Below are positions 33,456-42,918 of a DNA stretch of 64,000 nucleotides, in pieces; the stretch's first letter is position 1, and every line of letters begins with the position of its first letter. Below the pieces are notes generated by a model, which did not search any database, had not been told where the DNA came from, and saw only the letters and a list, made by a program, of their open reading frames with translations. The DNA is from Cellulomonas humilata (GTDB taxonomy: Bacteria; Actinomycetota; Actinomycetes; Actinomycetales; Cellulomonadaceae), in NCBI RefSeq assembly GCF_013359775.1, contig NZ_JABMCI010000055.1, positions 1 to 64,000 of the forward strand, written 5' to 3'. The translations under genes and the position numbers were made by a program.

Positions 33456-35938
33456 GCACGCCCGCCGTCCGTGCCGGCGTCGTCACCGTCATCCTCGTCA
33501 ACTACAAGGGCGCGGACGACACCATCACCGCCCTCAAGGCGTTCGACGACGTCGACTGGCCCGCCGACCGCCTCGAGCTCGTGGTCGTCGACAACGACTC
33601 CGGCGACGGCAGCGTCGAGCGGATCCGGGAGGCCGTCCCCGGCGCCCTGGTGGTCGACTCGGGCTCCAACACCGGGTTCGCCGGCGGCTGCAACCTCGGG
33701 GTCGCGCACGCGACCGGGGAGTACGTCGCGTTCCTCAACAACGACGCGCGCCCCGGCGAGGGCTGGGTCCGCGCGGCGGTCGAGGTGCTCGAGCAGGACG
33801 CGACGATCGGCTCGGTCGCCTCCAAGGTGCTGGACTGGGACGGCAACCTCATCGACTACGTCGACGGGTCGCTCACCTGGTTCGGGATGGGCTACAAGCG
33901 CGAGGTCGAGAAGCCGGACACGGGCGCGTGGGACACGGCGAAGGACGTGCTCTTCGGCACGGGCGCCGCGCTGTTCGTCCGCACCGAGCTGTACCGCGAG
34001 GTCGGCGGGTTCGACGAGCGGTTCTTCATGTTCTACGAGGACGTCGACCTCGGCTGGCGGCTGAACCTGCTCGGGCACCGGGTGCGATACGTGCCGGGGT
34101 CCGTGGCGTTCCACAAGCACCACGTGACCATGAAGAAGTTCGGCAACTTCCGCGAGAGCTACCTGCTGGAGCGCAACGCGCTGCTGTCGATGTACAAGAA
34201 CTACGACGACGAGTCCCTCGCGCGGGCGCTCCCCGCGGCGATGGCGCTGGCCGTGCGCCGGTCGGTCGCCCGCACCGGGGTCGACGCCACCGCGCTCGAC
34301 CTCCAGCGCTCTCCGGGTGGCGACGACGTCGGCACGGTCGAGATCCCCAAGATGGCGTTGACCGGGCCGTACGCGATCGACTACTTCGTGGAGCAGCTGC
34401 CGAGCCTGCTGGTGACCCGGCGGGAGCTCCAGGGCAAGCGCCGACGCAGCGACCGCGAGCTGTTCCCGCTCTTCCGCGAGACGATCGAGCCCGCCTACGG
34501 GCAGCCGGCGTACCTGGCCGCGCACGAGGTGCTGCTCGAGGCGTTCGGCATCGTCGAGCACTTCACCGCCCGGCACCGGATCCTCGTCGTGACCGGCGAG
34601 CCGCTGCTCGAGCGGATGGCCGGGCCGGCGATCCGGGCCTGGGAGATCGCCAAGGCGCTCGCCCCGGACCACGACGTGCGGCTCGTCTCGACGGCCGGCG
34701 CCAAGCGGACCAGCCCGGACTTCTCCGTGGAGTACGCCGCGGGCACGGGTCTGAAGGAGCCGACCGGCTGGGCCGACGTCATCATCTTCCAGGGGTTCCT
34801 GCTGGAGACGGCGCCGTGGCTCAAGGGCAGCGGCAAGGTGATCGTCGCCGACATCTACGACCCGATGCACCTTGAGCAGCTGGAGCAGGCGCGTGACCTG
34901 GGCCCCGACGGCCGGCAGAACGCGATCGACGTGACGACGCACGCGCTGAACGAGCAGCTGCGCCGCGCGGACTTCCTGCTGTGCGCCTCGGACAAGCAGC
35001 GGGACTTCTGGCTCGGTCAGCTGGCCGGCCAGGGCCGCATCAGCCCGGCGGTGTACGACGAGAACGCCAACCTGGACAACCTGCTCGCGGTGGTGCCGTT
35101 CGGCATCGAGGACTCCGCACCCGTGCAGAAGCAGCACGGGATCAAGGGCACGGTGCCCGGCATCGGCCCGGACGACAAGGTGATCCTCTGGGGCGGCGGG
35201 ATCTACAACTGGTTCGACCCGCTGACCCTGATCCGCGCGGTCGACCGGCTCAAGGAGCGGCACCCCAAGGTGCGGCTCTTCTTCCTCGGCCTCAAGCACC
35301 CGAACCCCGGGGTGCCCAAAATGCGGGTGGCCTGGGAGACGCAGGAGCTGTCCCGCGAGCTCGGGCTGACCGGCCGGCACGTCTTCTTCAACGAGGGCTG
35401 GGTGCCGTACGAGGAGCGCGCGGACTTCCTGCTCGACGCTGACGTCGGCGTCTCGACGCACTTCCAGCACGTCGAGACGGCGTTCAGCTTCCGCACGCGG
35501 ATCCTCGACTACCTGTGGGCGTCGCTGCCGATCGTCGCGACCGAGGGGGACACCTTCGGTGCGCTGATCCGCGAGCACGGCCTCGGACGGACGGTGCCCG
35601 CACAGGACGTGGAGTCGCTCGAGGCGGCCCTCGAGGAGATGCTCTTCGACGAGCCGGCGGCAGCGGCGGCACGCGCGGCCGTCGCGGAGTACGCGGCGAC
35701 GTTCGCGTGGTCCCGGGTGCTCGCCCCGCTCGTCGAGTTCTGCCGGACGCCGCGCCGAGCCGCGGACCTGGCCGTGCCGACGGCCCCCACAGGTCAGCCG
35801 CGATCGCGGGACCGCGGGCCCAAGCGCTCGGTGCGCGACGACGTCGCGCTCGCCCGGGACTACCTGCGCGCGGGCGGCGTGAGCGAGGTCAGCCGGCGCG
35901 CCTGGGGTCGGGTCACGCGCGTCACCGGCAGGGGCTGA
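33452..35938 (+). CDS. Fused GT2-GT4 bifunctional glycosyltransferase
   Basis: 828 residues. The N-terminal GT2 domain (about 1-255) is of the rhamnosyltransferase type: VTVILVNYKG, VVVDNDSGDGS, FLNNDARPGE and the FMFYEDVDLGWRL acceptor motif. A linker (about 260-390) joins a GT-B domain (about 390-770) with ILVVTGEPL, ILWGGGIYNWFDP, EGWVPYEERADFLLDADVG and a LDYLWASLPIVAT region. Such fusions usually make two successive linkages of one repeat unit. It overlaps the GMD-like gene by four bases, so the GDP-deoxysugar may be a donor for one half. Its stop lies nine bases from that of the convergent gene. Confidence 0.88.
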   Translation: MSTPAVRAGVVTVILVNYKGADDTITALKAFDDVDWPADRLELVVVDNDSGDGSVERIREAVPGALVVDSGSNTGFAGGCNLGVAHATGEYVAFLNNDARPGEGWVRAAVEVLEQDATIGSVASKVLDWDGNLIDYVDGSLTWFGMGYKREVEKPDTGAWDTAKDVLFGTGAALFVRTELYREVGGFDERFFMFYEDVDLGWRLNLLGHRVRYVPGSVAFHKHHVTMKKFGNFRESYLLERNALLSMYKNYDDESLARALPAAMALAVRRSVARTGVDATALDLQRSPGGDDVGTVEIPKMALTGPYAIDYFVEQLPSLLVTRRELQGKRRRSDRELFPLFRETIEPAYGQPAYLAAHEVLLEAFGIVEHFTARHRILVVTGEPLLERMAGPAIRAWEIAKALAPDHDVRLVSTAGAKRTSPDFSVEYAAGTGLKEPTGWADVIIFQGFLLETAPWLKGSGKVIVADIYDPMHLEQLEQARDLGPDGRQNAIDVTTHALNEQLRRADFLLCASDKQRDFWLGQLAGQGRISPAVYDENANLDNLLAVVPFGIEDSAPVQKQHGIKGTVPGIGPDDKVILWGGGIYNWFDPLTLIRAVDRLKERHPKVRLFFLGLKHPNPGVPKMRVAWETQELSRELGLTGRHVFFNEGWVPYEERADFLLDADVGVSTHFQHVETAFSFRTRILDYLWASLPIVATEGDTFGALIREHGLGRTVPAQDVESLEAALEEMLFDEPAAAAARAAVAEYAATFAWSRVLAPLVEFCRTPRRAADLAVPTAPTGQPRSRDRGPKRSVRDDVALARDYLRAGGVSEVSRRAWGRVTRVTGRG

Positions 35939-35947
35939 CCGCCCCGG

Positions 35948-38320
35948 TCAGCGCAGGCGTCCCGCGAGCCGGCGGGCGAACGACTGTGCGCCGGCGAGCG
36001 GGTGCGCGCGGGACCGTCGGCGTCGCGCGGCCGCCAGCTCGGTGAGCCGCGCGGCGACAGACGCCCCGGAGACGCTCGCCGAGTGCCGCGTCGCGATGTC
36101 CTGCGCAGCCCGGGCGCCGCGCTCGGCGGCCACCTCCGGCTCGTCGACCACCCGTCGGAGCAGTGCGGCCGCGGCGTCGAGGTCGGGCTCGGCCCAGGTG
36201 CTCCCGGCGGGGTACGGCTCGGCGCCGGGCGGGATGCGTACCGGGGTCCAGGGCACGAGGAAGCTGTTCTCGTCGGTCATGAACTGGAGGTTGCCGCTGT
36301 AGGCGGTGGCGACCACGGGCTTGCCGTAGGCCATCGCCTCCGCGAGCGTGAGCCCGAGCCCCTCCGCGCGGTGCAGCGACACGTAGCAGTCGCACAGCGA
36401 CACCAGGGCGTCCCGGGCGTCGGCGTCGAGGTAGTCCTCGAGCAGGTGGATGTCCGGGCGGCCGGCGACCGCGAGCCGGAGCTGCTCCGCCTGCGCGGGC
36501 CGTCGTCCGGCGTTGATCGACTTCAGGACGAGAGCCGGTCCCTCCCCAGGGGCGAACGCCCGTGTGAACGCCTCGACCGGGCCCAGCGGGTTCTTGCGCT
36601 CGAACGTGCTGAGGTAGTCGAACACGAAGAGGAAGAGGACGCCGTCGGGGAGGCCGAGCGAGGCCCGGGTCACGTCCGCGGGGAGCGGTCGGCGCTGCGG
36701 CAGCGGGGGCGTGATCGTCCGCACCGGGACAGGCGCGTGCGGCGCGATCGCCCGCTGCACGAAGTCGGTGGCCACCCAGACCTCGTCCACGGCCGCGAAC
36801 CCGCCGTGCTGCGAGGCGGGGAACTCCTCGACCTCCCAGTACCACATGCCGATCCGGTAGGTCCGGTCCAGCAGCTCGGGGACCGTCGCCGCGATCGACG
36901 GGGTCAGGTCGGCGTTGACGCACAGGATGCTCGTGTCGAACCGGCCGGGCCGGGCCGGCTCGACCTCGGTCCCGACACCGGCACGCTGCCGGCTGGCCAG
37001 GTGCAGGTCGACCGAACGCTCGGTGTACGGGACGCCCGCGGCGCGCAGCGCGGAGACCATGAGCCGCGCGGACTCGCCGATGCCCAGCTCGCCGCGGAGG
37101 AACCCCACGACGTTGACCCCGGGCTCGGGGCGCCCGGTGACCGGTCGAGCGACCCGCGCGGCCTGCACGGCTGCGTCCAGCAGCTCCTGCGGGTACCCCT
37201 CGCCCGCGGCGTGCGCCACCACCCAGTCGACGTAGCCGGTCGTGTCCGGCCCGGGGACCCGCGGGAAGGTCTGCACCAGGTCGGGTCGTACGGAGCGCAG
37301 GGCTTGGAGGTACCGGCCCGGGCCTCCGTCCGGCGGCGACCGGGTCAGCCAGGTGAGCAGCGCGTCGCTCCCGTCGGCGGCGAACGGGTCGGGCGCGTCC
37401 GGCCCGGCCGCGCGGTAGAGCTGGCGCAGCGGGGCGTCGACGGCGAGGCCGAGCACGGTCGTCGTGGGATCCCAGTCACCGGCGCCGACCGGAGCCGCGG
37501 CGATCGTCATTGCCTGGGCGGCGACCCAGCCGGCGAGGACCGGGTGCTCGCTGAGCCGGGCGCGGGGATCCTCCGTCGCGGCGACGTCGAGCAGCCACGG
37601 GGCATGGGCGTCGACGCGGCTCAGGTCCACCGCCACGACGGGCCGCCCGTCCAGCGACAGTCCTCCGTCGGGTCGCTCGGCCACGACGTGCGCGGGGCGC
37701 AGGCTCCCTGCGGAGACGAGCGTGCTCGGGCCGTGCACCGTGCCGTGGGGGGTCGTGGCCGCGACGAGATCCAGCCAGGCCGACCCGCCACCGTCGGGTC
37801 GGGTGGCCGCCGCCCAGGCGTCGAGGAGCTCGCCCCGGTCGCCCCGGACGGCGATCAGGGCGCTGTCGTACGCGCCAGCGGCGGCCAGCTCGGCGGCATC
37901 GGGGTGCCTGCCGTCGTGCGGTACCGGAGCGTCCGTCCGCGGGACGAGGGCGACGCCGTGCGTGGCTGCCTGCTCGACCAGCTCGGTCGGCGCTGCCAGG
38001 AGCACGACGCCCGCGGCGACCGCCAGGAGGACCTTGTCGGAGCCTGCGGCACGGGCTACGGCGCGTGCCGCGAGCGGGCGGAGCTGGTCCACGAGCTCGG
38101 CAGGCTCGGCACGCACCACCAGCCGGTGCAGCTCTCCGTCGTCGATGCCGACATCGGCGGGCCGCAGGACGCGCTCGTCACCGACGGGGACGTAGGTGCC
38201 GTCGACGTCGAGCACGTGCGCCGCCGCCGACGGCGCGACCGAGAGGAGGCTCGCGACCGTCGCCCGGGCCTGCGCCGCGGTCCCGGCCGTGCTCACCAGG
38301 ACGCCGTGCACCACGGTCAT
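35948..38320 (-). CDS. GT4-type glycosyltransferase with long unassigned N-terminal half
   Basis: 790 residues. The C-terminal part (about 395-765) is a GT-B enzyme: NVVGFLRGELGIGESARLM, GMWYWEVEEFP, FDYLSTFERKNPLG, HRAEGLGLTLAEAMAYGKPVVAT. The first 390 residues, rich in Ala, Val and Asp, show VHGVLVSTAG and LLAVAAGVVLL segments and may be a worn GT-A-like domain, but no metal motif is visible. ATG 38320 overlaps the stop of the gene upstream by four bases; the far longer open frame beyond it is antisense noise over that gene. It works with the GT2 encoded just upstream. Confidence 0.82.
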   Translation of the reverse strand: MTVVHGVLVSTAGTAAQARATVASLLSVAPSAAAHVLDVDGTYVPVGDERVLRPADVGIDDGELHRLVVRAEPAELVDQLRPLAARAVARAAGSDKVLLAVAAGVVLLAAPTELVEQAATHGVALVPRTDAPVPHDGRHPDAAELAAAGAYDSALIAVRGDRGELLDAWAAATRPDGGGSAWLDLVAATTPHGTVHGPSTLVSAGSLRPAHVVAERPDGGLSLDGRPVVAVDLSRVDAHAPWLLDVAATEDPRARLSEHPVLAGWVAAQAMTIAAAPVGAGDWDPTTTVLGLAVDAPLRQLYRAAGPDAPDPFAADGSDALLTWLTRSPPDGGPGRYLQALRSVRPDLVQTFPRVPGPDTTGYVDWVVAHAAGEGYPQELLDAAVQAARVARPVTGRPEPGVNVVGFLRGELGIGESARLMVSALRAAGVPYTERSVDLHLASRQRAGVGTEVEPARPGRFDTSILCVNADLTPSIAATVPELLDRTYRIGMWYWEVEEFPASQHGGFAAVDEVWVATDFVQRAIAPHAPVPVRTITPPLPQRRPLPADVTRASLGLPDGVLFLFVFDYLSTFERKNPLGPVEAFTRAFAPGEGPALVLKSINAGRRPAQAEQLRLAVAGRPDIHLLEDYLDADARDALVSLCDCYVSLHRAEGLGLTLAEAMAYGKPVVATAYSGNLQFMTDENSFLVPWTPVRIPPGAEPYPAGSTWAEPDLDAAAALLRRVVDEPEVAAERGARAAQDIATRHSASVSGASVAARLTELAAARRRRSRAHPLAGAQSFARRLAGRLR

Positions 38321-39282
38321 GCCGCACCCCGTCCCACGTACTGCGCCACCGTCGACCGGGGGACGCTGGCGTCGCGCCACAACCGACGCCGCTCCCCGAG
38401 CGTGCGAGGGAGCCGGCCGACGTAGTGCGCCAGGCCCCGGGCGCGGGCTCCGGTGGTGCCGGCCGGGCCGCGCCGGACCGCCGCCCGGACGAGCCCCGCG
38501 CTCTGCCTGCCGAACGAGCGGATGACGAGCGCCGCCGGGGCGTGCCGCGTGAGCACGAGGAGGGAGTTGCGCGTGTTGTAGTACCGGAAGACCGGGCTGT
38601 CCGTCCCGCTGCTCGCCGCGTGCTCGTGCACTGCCTGCGCCTCGGGGACGTACCGCACCGACCACCCGGCGGCGCGCATCCGCCACGAGAGGTCGGTGTC
38701 CTCGTAGTACAGGAACAGGGTGGGGTCGAAGCCGCCGACGTCGTCGAGCATCTCGCGGCGCAGCGCCGCGGCGCCGCCGCAGAAGCCGAAGACGTCGGGG
38801 TCGGTCGACTCGGTGCCCAGAGGGCGGCGGTAGTCGCGGTCGGTGCCGGCGCCCTGCGCCGTCAGGACGTTGCCGGTCGAGTTGACGAGCACGGGCTCGT
38901 CGCCGGTCAGCAGGATCCGTGCCGTGGCCGCCCCCACCCGCTCGTTGCCGGGGCCGTCGAAGGCGGCGAGCAGGACCTCGACCGCGTCGGGCGCGAACGT
39001 GGCGTCGTTGTTCAGCAGGACCACGTGCTCGGTGGTGCAGCCCCGCATGCCGAGCGCGGCGCCCCCGGCGAAGCCCAGGTTCCGCGGCGCCCGCACCACC
39101 CGCACGCCCGGGTACCGGTCGGCCAGCAGCTCGGCGGTGCCGTCCTGCGAGGCGTTGTCCACGACCACCACGTCGAGGGAGTCGCGCACGGTCTGCGCCT
39201 CGAGGGAGTCGAGGCACGCGGGCAGCAGGTGAGCGCCGTTCCACGTGACCACCACGACACGGGCGGCGACAGCGGGAGGCAC
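38317..39282 (-). CDS. GT2 glycosyltransferase, rhamnosyltransferase-like
   Basis: 321 residues. Seen are RVVVVTWNGAHLLPACL, VVVDNASQDGT, LGFAGGAALG, LLNNDATF and LFLYYEDTDLSWRMRAAGW, which is the WbbL-type pattern of dTDP-rhamnose or similar transferases. The 80 C-terminal residues are basic and may bind the membrane surface. GTG 39282 has no Shine-Dalgarno sequence but a TAGACT box six bases upstream, so the mRNA is probably leaderless. The divergent GT4 gene starts only 32 bases away. Confidence 0.88.
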   Translation of the reverse strand: MPPAVAARVVVVTWNGAHLLPACLDSLEAQTVRDSLDVVVVDNASQDGTAELLADRYPGVRVVRAPRNLGFAGGAALGMRGCTTEHVVLLNNDATFAPDAVEVLLAAFDGPGNERVGAATARILLTGDEPVLVNSTGNVLTAQGAGTDRDYRRPLGTESTDPDVFGFCGGAAALRREMLDDVGGFDPTLFLYYEDTDLSWRMRAAGWSVRYVPEAQAVHEHAASSGTDSPVFRYYNTRNSLLVLTRHAPAALVIRSFGRQSAGLVRAAVRRGPAGTTGARARGLAHYVGRLPRTLGERRRLWRDASVPRSTVAQYVGRGAA

Positions 39283-39288
39283 GCGGCG

Positions 39289-39306
39289 AGTCTAGGTCTA
39301 TACGCT
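39289..39306. promoter_or_regulatory. Back-to-back leaderless promoters
   Basis: On the minus strand TAGACT (39294-39289) stands six bases before GTG 39282. On the plus strand TACGCT (39301-39306) stands eight bases before GTG 39315. The whole divergent intergenic region is only 32 bases, so each promoter's -35 zone lies within the other gene's promoter and start region. Confidence 0.55.
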
Positions 39307-39314
39307 CGGGCCTC

Positions 39315-40421
39315 GTGGACCCCCTGCGCACCGCCCTGACCGTCGAGCAGTGCTGGCAGCCCGTCCCCGGCGGCTCCGGGTCGTACATCGCCGAGCTCAC
39401 GCGCGCGCTCGCGGACGACCCCACGGTGGACGTGGTCGGGATCGCCGCCCGCCACGGCGACGACGAGGTCCCGCGGCCGGCGCCGACGGGTCGCGTGGTG
39501 CGCGCGCCCCTGCCCAGGCTGGCGCTGTACGAGGCGTGGAGCCGGCTGCGCCGCCCGCGCGCGGAGTCGCTCACCGGACCGCTCGACGTGGTCCACGCGA
39601 CCACCTGGGCGATCCCCGGGCGCAAGGTCCCCCTGGTGGTGACGGTGCACGACCTCGCGTTCCTGCGCGAGCCCGACCACTTCACCGCGCGGGGCAACGC
39701 GTTCTTCCGGCGGGCGGTCGAGATCGTCCGCGCCGAGGCCGCGCAGGTGGTGGTCCCGTCGGGCACCACCCGGGACGACTGCGTCGCGCACGGGTTCGCC
39801 GCCGAGCAGATCACCGTGGTGCCGCACGGTGTCCGTGCGGCCGAGGTCGGTGCGGCGGACGTCACCGGTTGGCGGCGGCGCTCCGGCGTCGACCGCCCCT
39901 ACGTGCTCTGGTGCGGCACGCTCGAGCCCCGCAAGAACGTGGTGCGGCTGGTCGAGGCGTTCGCCGCCGCGCGGGCCGGCGGACAGCTCGAGCACGACCT
40001 GGTGCTCGTCGGTCCCGACGGGTGGGGTGAGACGTCCCGCGACGTCGAGCGGGCGCTGGCGGTGCTGCCCGCGGGCAGCGTGCACCTGCTCGGCCGGCTC
40101 GACGACGCCGACCTCCAGGTCGCGTACGCCGGCGCGGACGCCTTCGCGTTCCCGTCGCTGTGGGAGGGGTTCGGCATGCCCGTGCTCGAGGCGATGGCGC
40201 ACGGCGTGCCCGTCGTCACCTCGGCGGGCAGCTCGATGGCCGAGTTCGCGGGGGACGTGGGGGTGCTGGTGGACCCGCTGGACGTCGACGAGATCGCCGC
40301 CGGCCTGGTCGCGGCCGTGGGTCACGACGACGCGGACGGCCTCCGGGCGCGCGCCGCGCAGTTCACGTGGGCGGCGTCGGCCACGGCCCACGCCGAGGTG
40401 TACCGCTCAGCGGCCGGCTGA
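39315..40421 (+). CDS. GT4 glycosyltransferase
   Basis: 368 residues, GT-B fold. Seen are the N-terminal acceptor loop PVPGGSGSYIAEL, VVHATTWAIPG, TVHDLAFLREPDHFT, then [17 protein letters not shown] and PSLWEGFGMPVLEAMAHGVPVVTS, the donor-site segment of GT4 mannosyl-, rhamnosyl- and galactosyl-transferases. The donor cannot be told from sequence. It starts at a leaderless GTG and its last 15 bases overlap the end of rfbC on the other strand. The protein at 42919-44049 is a related GT4 with the same layout. Confidence 0.88.
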   Translation: MDPLRTALTVEQCWQPVPGGSGSYIAELTRALADDPTVDVVGIAARHGDDEVPRPAPTGRVVRAPLPRLALYEAWSRLRRPRAESLTGPLDVVHATTWAIPGRKVPLVVTVHDLAFLREPDHFTARGNAFFRRAVEIVRAEAAQVVVPSGTTRDDCVAHGFAAEQITVVPHGVRAAEVGAADVTGWRRRSGVDRPYVLWCGTLEPRKNVVRLVEAFAAARAGGQLEHDLVLVGPDGWGETSRDVERALAVLPAGSVHLLGRLDDADLQVAYAGADAFAFPSLWEGFGMPVLEAMAHGVPVVTSAGSSMAEFAGDVGVLVDPLDVDEIAAGLVAAVGHDDADGLRARAAQFTWAASATAHAEVYRSAAG

Positions 40422-41039
40422 GCCGTCCGCGAGGCCGGCGATGTAGGCGGCGACCTGGTCGGCCTGCGGCAGCGCGCCGGAGGCCAGCGCCTGGGCGAGC
40501 GTGGGCGCCTCCAGGTCCTTGGCGGACAGCTGGGGGGTCAGCGGGGAGCCGTCCCGGGCCGTCGTCGGCCACACGATGCCGACGTCGGGATCCAGCGGGT
40601 GCACGCCGTGCTCGCGCTCGGGGGTGAACGGCTCCGAGCACAGGTAGAGCACCGTGGAGTCGTCCTCGAGCGACAGGAACGCGTGCCCGAGGCCCTCGCC
40701 CAGGTAGACGGCCCGGCGGTCGACGTCGTCGAGCAGCACGGTGTCCCAGGTGGCGAAGGTCGGCGAGCCGACGCGCAGGTCGACGACGACGTCGAGCACC
40801 GCACCCTTCGCGCACGTGACGTACTTGGCCTGCCCGACCGGGACGTCGGCGTAGTGGATGCCTCGCAGCACGCCTGCCGCGGACACCGACAGGTTCGCCT
40901 GGTGCAGGCCGAAGGAGTGACCGGTGCGCTGGGCGAACGGCCCACCCTGGAAGTACTCGAGGAAGACGCCGCGGGGGTCTCCGTGCTGGACGGGCGTGAT
41001 CTCCCACGCGCCGGGGACCGCGAGCTCGCGATACGTCAT
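40407..41039 (-). CDS. rfbC: dTDP-4-dehydrorhamnose 3,5-epimerase
   Basis: 210 residues, cupin fold, slightly longer than typical RmlC because of an Ala-rich tail. Seen are RGVFLEYF, GVLRGIHYAD (Arg and catalytic His), QAKYVTCAKGAVLDVVVDLR and LGHAFLSLEDDSTVLYLCSEPF. It epimerises C3 and C5 of dTDP-4-keto-6-deoxyglucose. GAGGA lies five bases before ATG 41039. It diverges from rfbD across an 87-base gap; its 3' end overlaps the GT4 gene by 15 bases in antisense. Confidence 0.93.
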   Translation of the reverse strand: MTYRELAVPGAWEITPVQHGDPRGVFLEYFQGGPFAQRTGHSFGLHQANLSVSAAGVLRGIHYADVPVGQAKYVTCAKGAVLDVVVDLRVGSPTFATWDTVLLDDVDRRAVYLGEGLGHAFLSLEDDSTVLYLCSEPFTPEREHGVHPLDPDVGIVWPTTARDGSPLTPQLSAKDLEAPTLAQALASGALPQADQVAAYIAGLADGSAGR

Positions 41040-41126
41040 CGTCGTCCTCTTCGAGGGTCGGGTGGCGGACGTGCCAGGGTACCCGGGCGGCTAGCCTGGC
41101 TCGTCGGATCAGCAGAGGGAGTCGTC

Positions 41127-41981
41127 GTGCGGTGGTTGGTCGTGGGTGCGAGCGGGATGCTCGGCCAGGAGATGGTGGCGCTGCTCGGCGCGCGGGGCGA
41201 GGACGTGGTCGGCACCACGCGCACCGATCTCGACGTCACGGACCCGGTCGCCGTCGGCACGGTCGTGGACGGGGTGGGCCGGTACGACATCGTCGTCAAC
41301 TGCACCGCCTACGCCGCCGTCGACGCCGCGGAGACCGACGAGCCGGCCGCGTTCGCCGTCAACGCCGTCGCCGCCTCGTACCTCGCCCGAGCGAGTGCGC
41401 GGTCGGGCGCACGACTGGTGCACATCTCGACGGACTACGTCTTCGACGGCCACGCGGGCGAGCCGTACGCGGAGGACGCACCGGCCGCCCCGCGGTCGGC
41501 CTACGGTCGGACGAAGGTCGCGGGGGAGTGGGCCGTCCGCGCGGAGTGCCCGGACCACCTCCTGGTGCGGACGGCCTGGTTGTACGGGGCGCACGGTGCG
41601 TGCTTCCCGAAGACGATCGCCCGCGCGGCCCGCGAGCGCAGCTCGCTCGACGTCGTCGCCGACCAGCTGGGCCAGCCGACGTGGACCGCCGACCTCGCCG
41701 ACCTCGTGCACCGGCTCGTCCAGGCAGGCGTCCCCGCGGGGACCTATCACGGCACCTCGTCGGGCTCGACGTCGTGGCACGGCTTCGCGGCCGCGGTCGT
41801 CGGTGCGGCCGGGATGGACCCCGCGATCGTGCACCCGACCACCAGCGAGGCCTTCGTGCGCCCGGCGCCCCGGCCCGCGTACTCGGTGCTCGGTCACGAC
41901 GCCCTGCGAGACGCCGGCATCGAGCCGATCGGCCCGTGGGAGGACCGCTGGGCCGCGGCCGCGGAGAGCGTCCTGGCCTAG
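41127..41981 (+). CDS. rfbD: dTDP-4-dehydrorhamnose reductase
   Basis: 284 residues, extended SDR. Seen are [12 protein letters not shown] (N-terminal cofactor loop), [22 protein letters not shown] and the catalytic YGRTK, as in RmlD. It completes dTDP-L-rhamnose. GTG 41127 is preceded by AGAGGGA at seven bases. Its stop shares four bases with the stop of rfbA on the opposite strand (CTAG). RmlD lies in the matching position near the LCP/TIGR03089 genes in mycobacteria, as I recall. Confidence 0.94.
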   Translation: MRWLVVGASGMLGQEMVALLGARGEDVVGTTRTDLDVTDPVAVGTVVDGVGRYDIVVNCTAYAAVDAAETDEPAAFAVNAVAASYLARASARSGARLVHISTDYVFDGHAGEPYAEDAPAAPRSAYGRTKVAGEWAVRAECPDHLLVRTAWLYGAHGACFPKTIARAARERSSLDVVADQLGQPTWTADLADLVHRLVQAGVPAGTYHGTSSGSTSWHGFAAAVVGAAGMDPAIVHPTTSEAFVRPAPRPAYSVLGHDALRDAGIEPIGPWEDRWAAAAESVLA

Positions 41982-42847
41982 CGCCCCTGCTCGAGCAGGC
42001 CGAGCAGGTAGGTGCCGTACCCCGACTTGACCAGCTTCTCCGCGCGTTCGCGCAGCTCGTCGTCGGACAGGAAGCCCCGCCGCCACGCGACCTCCTCGGG
42101 CGCCCCGACCTTCAGACCCTGCCGGTGCTCGATGGTGCGCACGTAGTCGGAGGCCTCCAGCAGCGAGTCGAACGTGCCGGTGTCCAGCCACGCCGTGCCG
42201 CGGGGGAGGACCTCGACCTGGAGCCGGCCCTGCTCGAGGTAGGTCCGGTTGACGTCGGTGATCTCGTACTCGCCGCGGGCGGACGGGGCCAGGTCGCGGG
42301 CGATCGCGAGGACGTCGTTGTCGTAGAAGTACAGGCCCGGCACCGCGTAGCTCGAGCGCGGCTTGACCGGCTTCTCCTCGAGCGACAGCGCGCGGCCGGC
42401 GTCGTCGAACTCGACCACGCCGTACGACGTGGGGTCGGCCACCCGGTACGCGAAGACGGCGCCGCCGACGATGTTCTCGAACCGCTGGAGCTTCGCGCCC
42501 AGCCCGGGGCCGTAGAAGATGTTGTCGCCGAGGACCAGCGCGGCCGGCTCCGTGCCGACGAAGCCGGCGCCGAGCACGAACGCCTGGGCGAGGCCGTTGG
42601 GCTCGGCCTGGACGGTGTAGCTGATCGAGATCCCGAACTGCGAGCCGTCCCCGAGCAGCCTGCGGAACTGGTCCGCGTCGTGCGGGGTGGTGATGATCAG
42701 CACGTCCCGGATGCCCGCCAGGATCAGCGTCGACAGCGGGTAGTAGATCATCGGCTTGTCGTAGACGGGGACCAGCTGCTTGCTCACGCCGAGCGTGATG
42801 GGGTGCAGACGTGTGCCGGAGCCGCCCGCCAGGATGATGCCTCGCAT
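41978..42847 (-). CDS. rfbA: Glucose-1-phosphate thymidylyltransferase
   Basis: 289 residues. Seen are [21 protein letters not shown], the [15 protein letters not shown] segment, [30 protein letters not shown] and [14 protein letters not shown], all standard for RmlA. It makes dTDP-glucose from dTTP and glucose-1-phosphate. ATG 42847 is used; an ATG three codons upstream (MGP) is the alternative. Divergent from the GT4 gene at 42919. Confidence 0.95.
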   Translation of the reverse strand: MRGIILAGGSGTRLHPITLGVSKQLVPVYDKPMIYYPLSTLILAGIRDVLIITTPHDADQFRRLLGDGSQFGISISYTVQAEPNGLAQAFVLGAGFVGTEPAALVLGDNIFYGPGLGAKLQRFENIVGGAVFAYRVADPTSYGVVEFDDAGRALSLEEKPVKPRSSYAVPGLYFYDNDVLAIARDLAPSARGEYEITDVNRTYLEQGRLQVEVLPRGTAWLDTGTFDSLLEASDYVRTIEHRQGLKVGAPEEVAWRRGFLSDDELRERAEKLVKSGYGTYLLGLLEQGR

Positions 42848-42906
42848 GGGGCCCATAGTGCTGCATCGGGACGGTGGACCTGAAAACCGGGCGTGTCGAG
42901 GGCACC

Positions 42907-42912
42907 TACGCT
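42907..42912 (+). promoter_or_regulatory. -10 box of leaderless GT4 gene
   Basis: TACGCT followed by six bases and ATG 42919. No ribosome binding site precedes the ATG. Confidence 0.55.
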
Positions 42913-42918
42913 GGCCCG

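Noticed and set aside
35515-39339. Long plus-strand open frames (for example 36002-38425, 807 residues) opposite the GT4 and GT2 genes
   Set aside because: No domain, low-complexity basic composition, and antisense to good genes.
38321-39865. N-terminal extension of the 790-residue GT4 protein over the neighbouring GT2 gene
   Set aside because: The extension is in another frame of a clear GT2 gene, and ATG 38320 has the four-base coupling expected of a true start.
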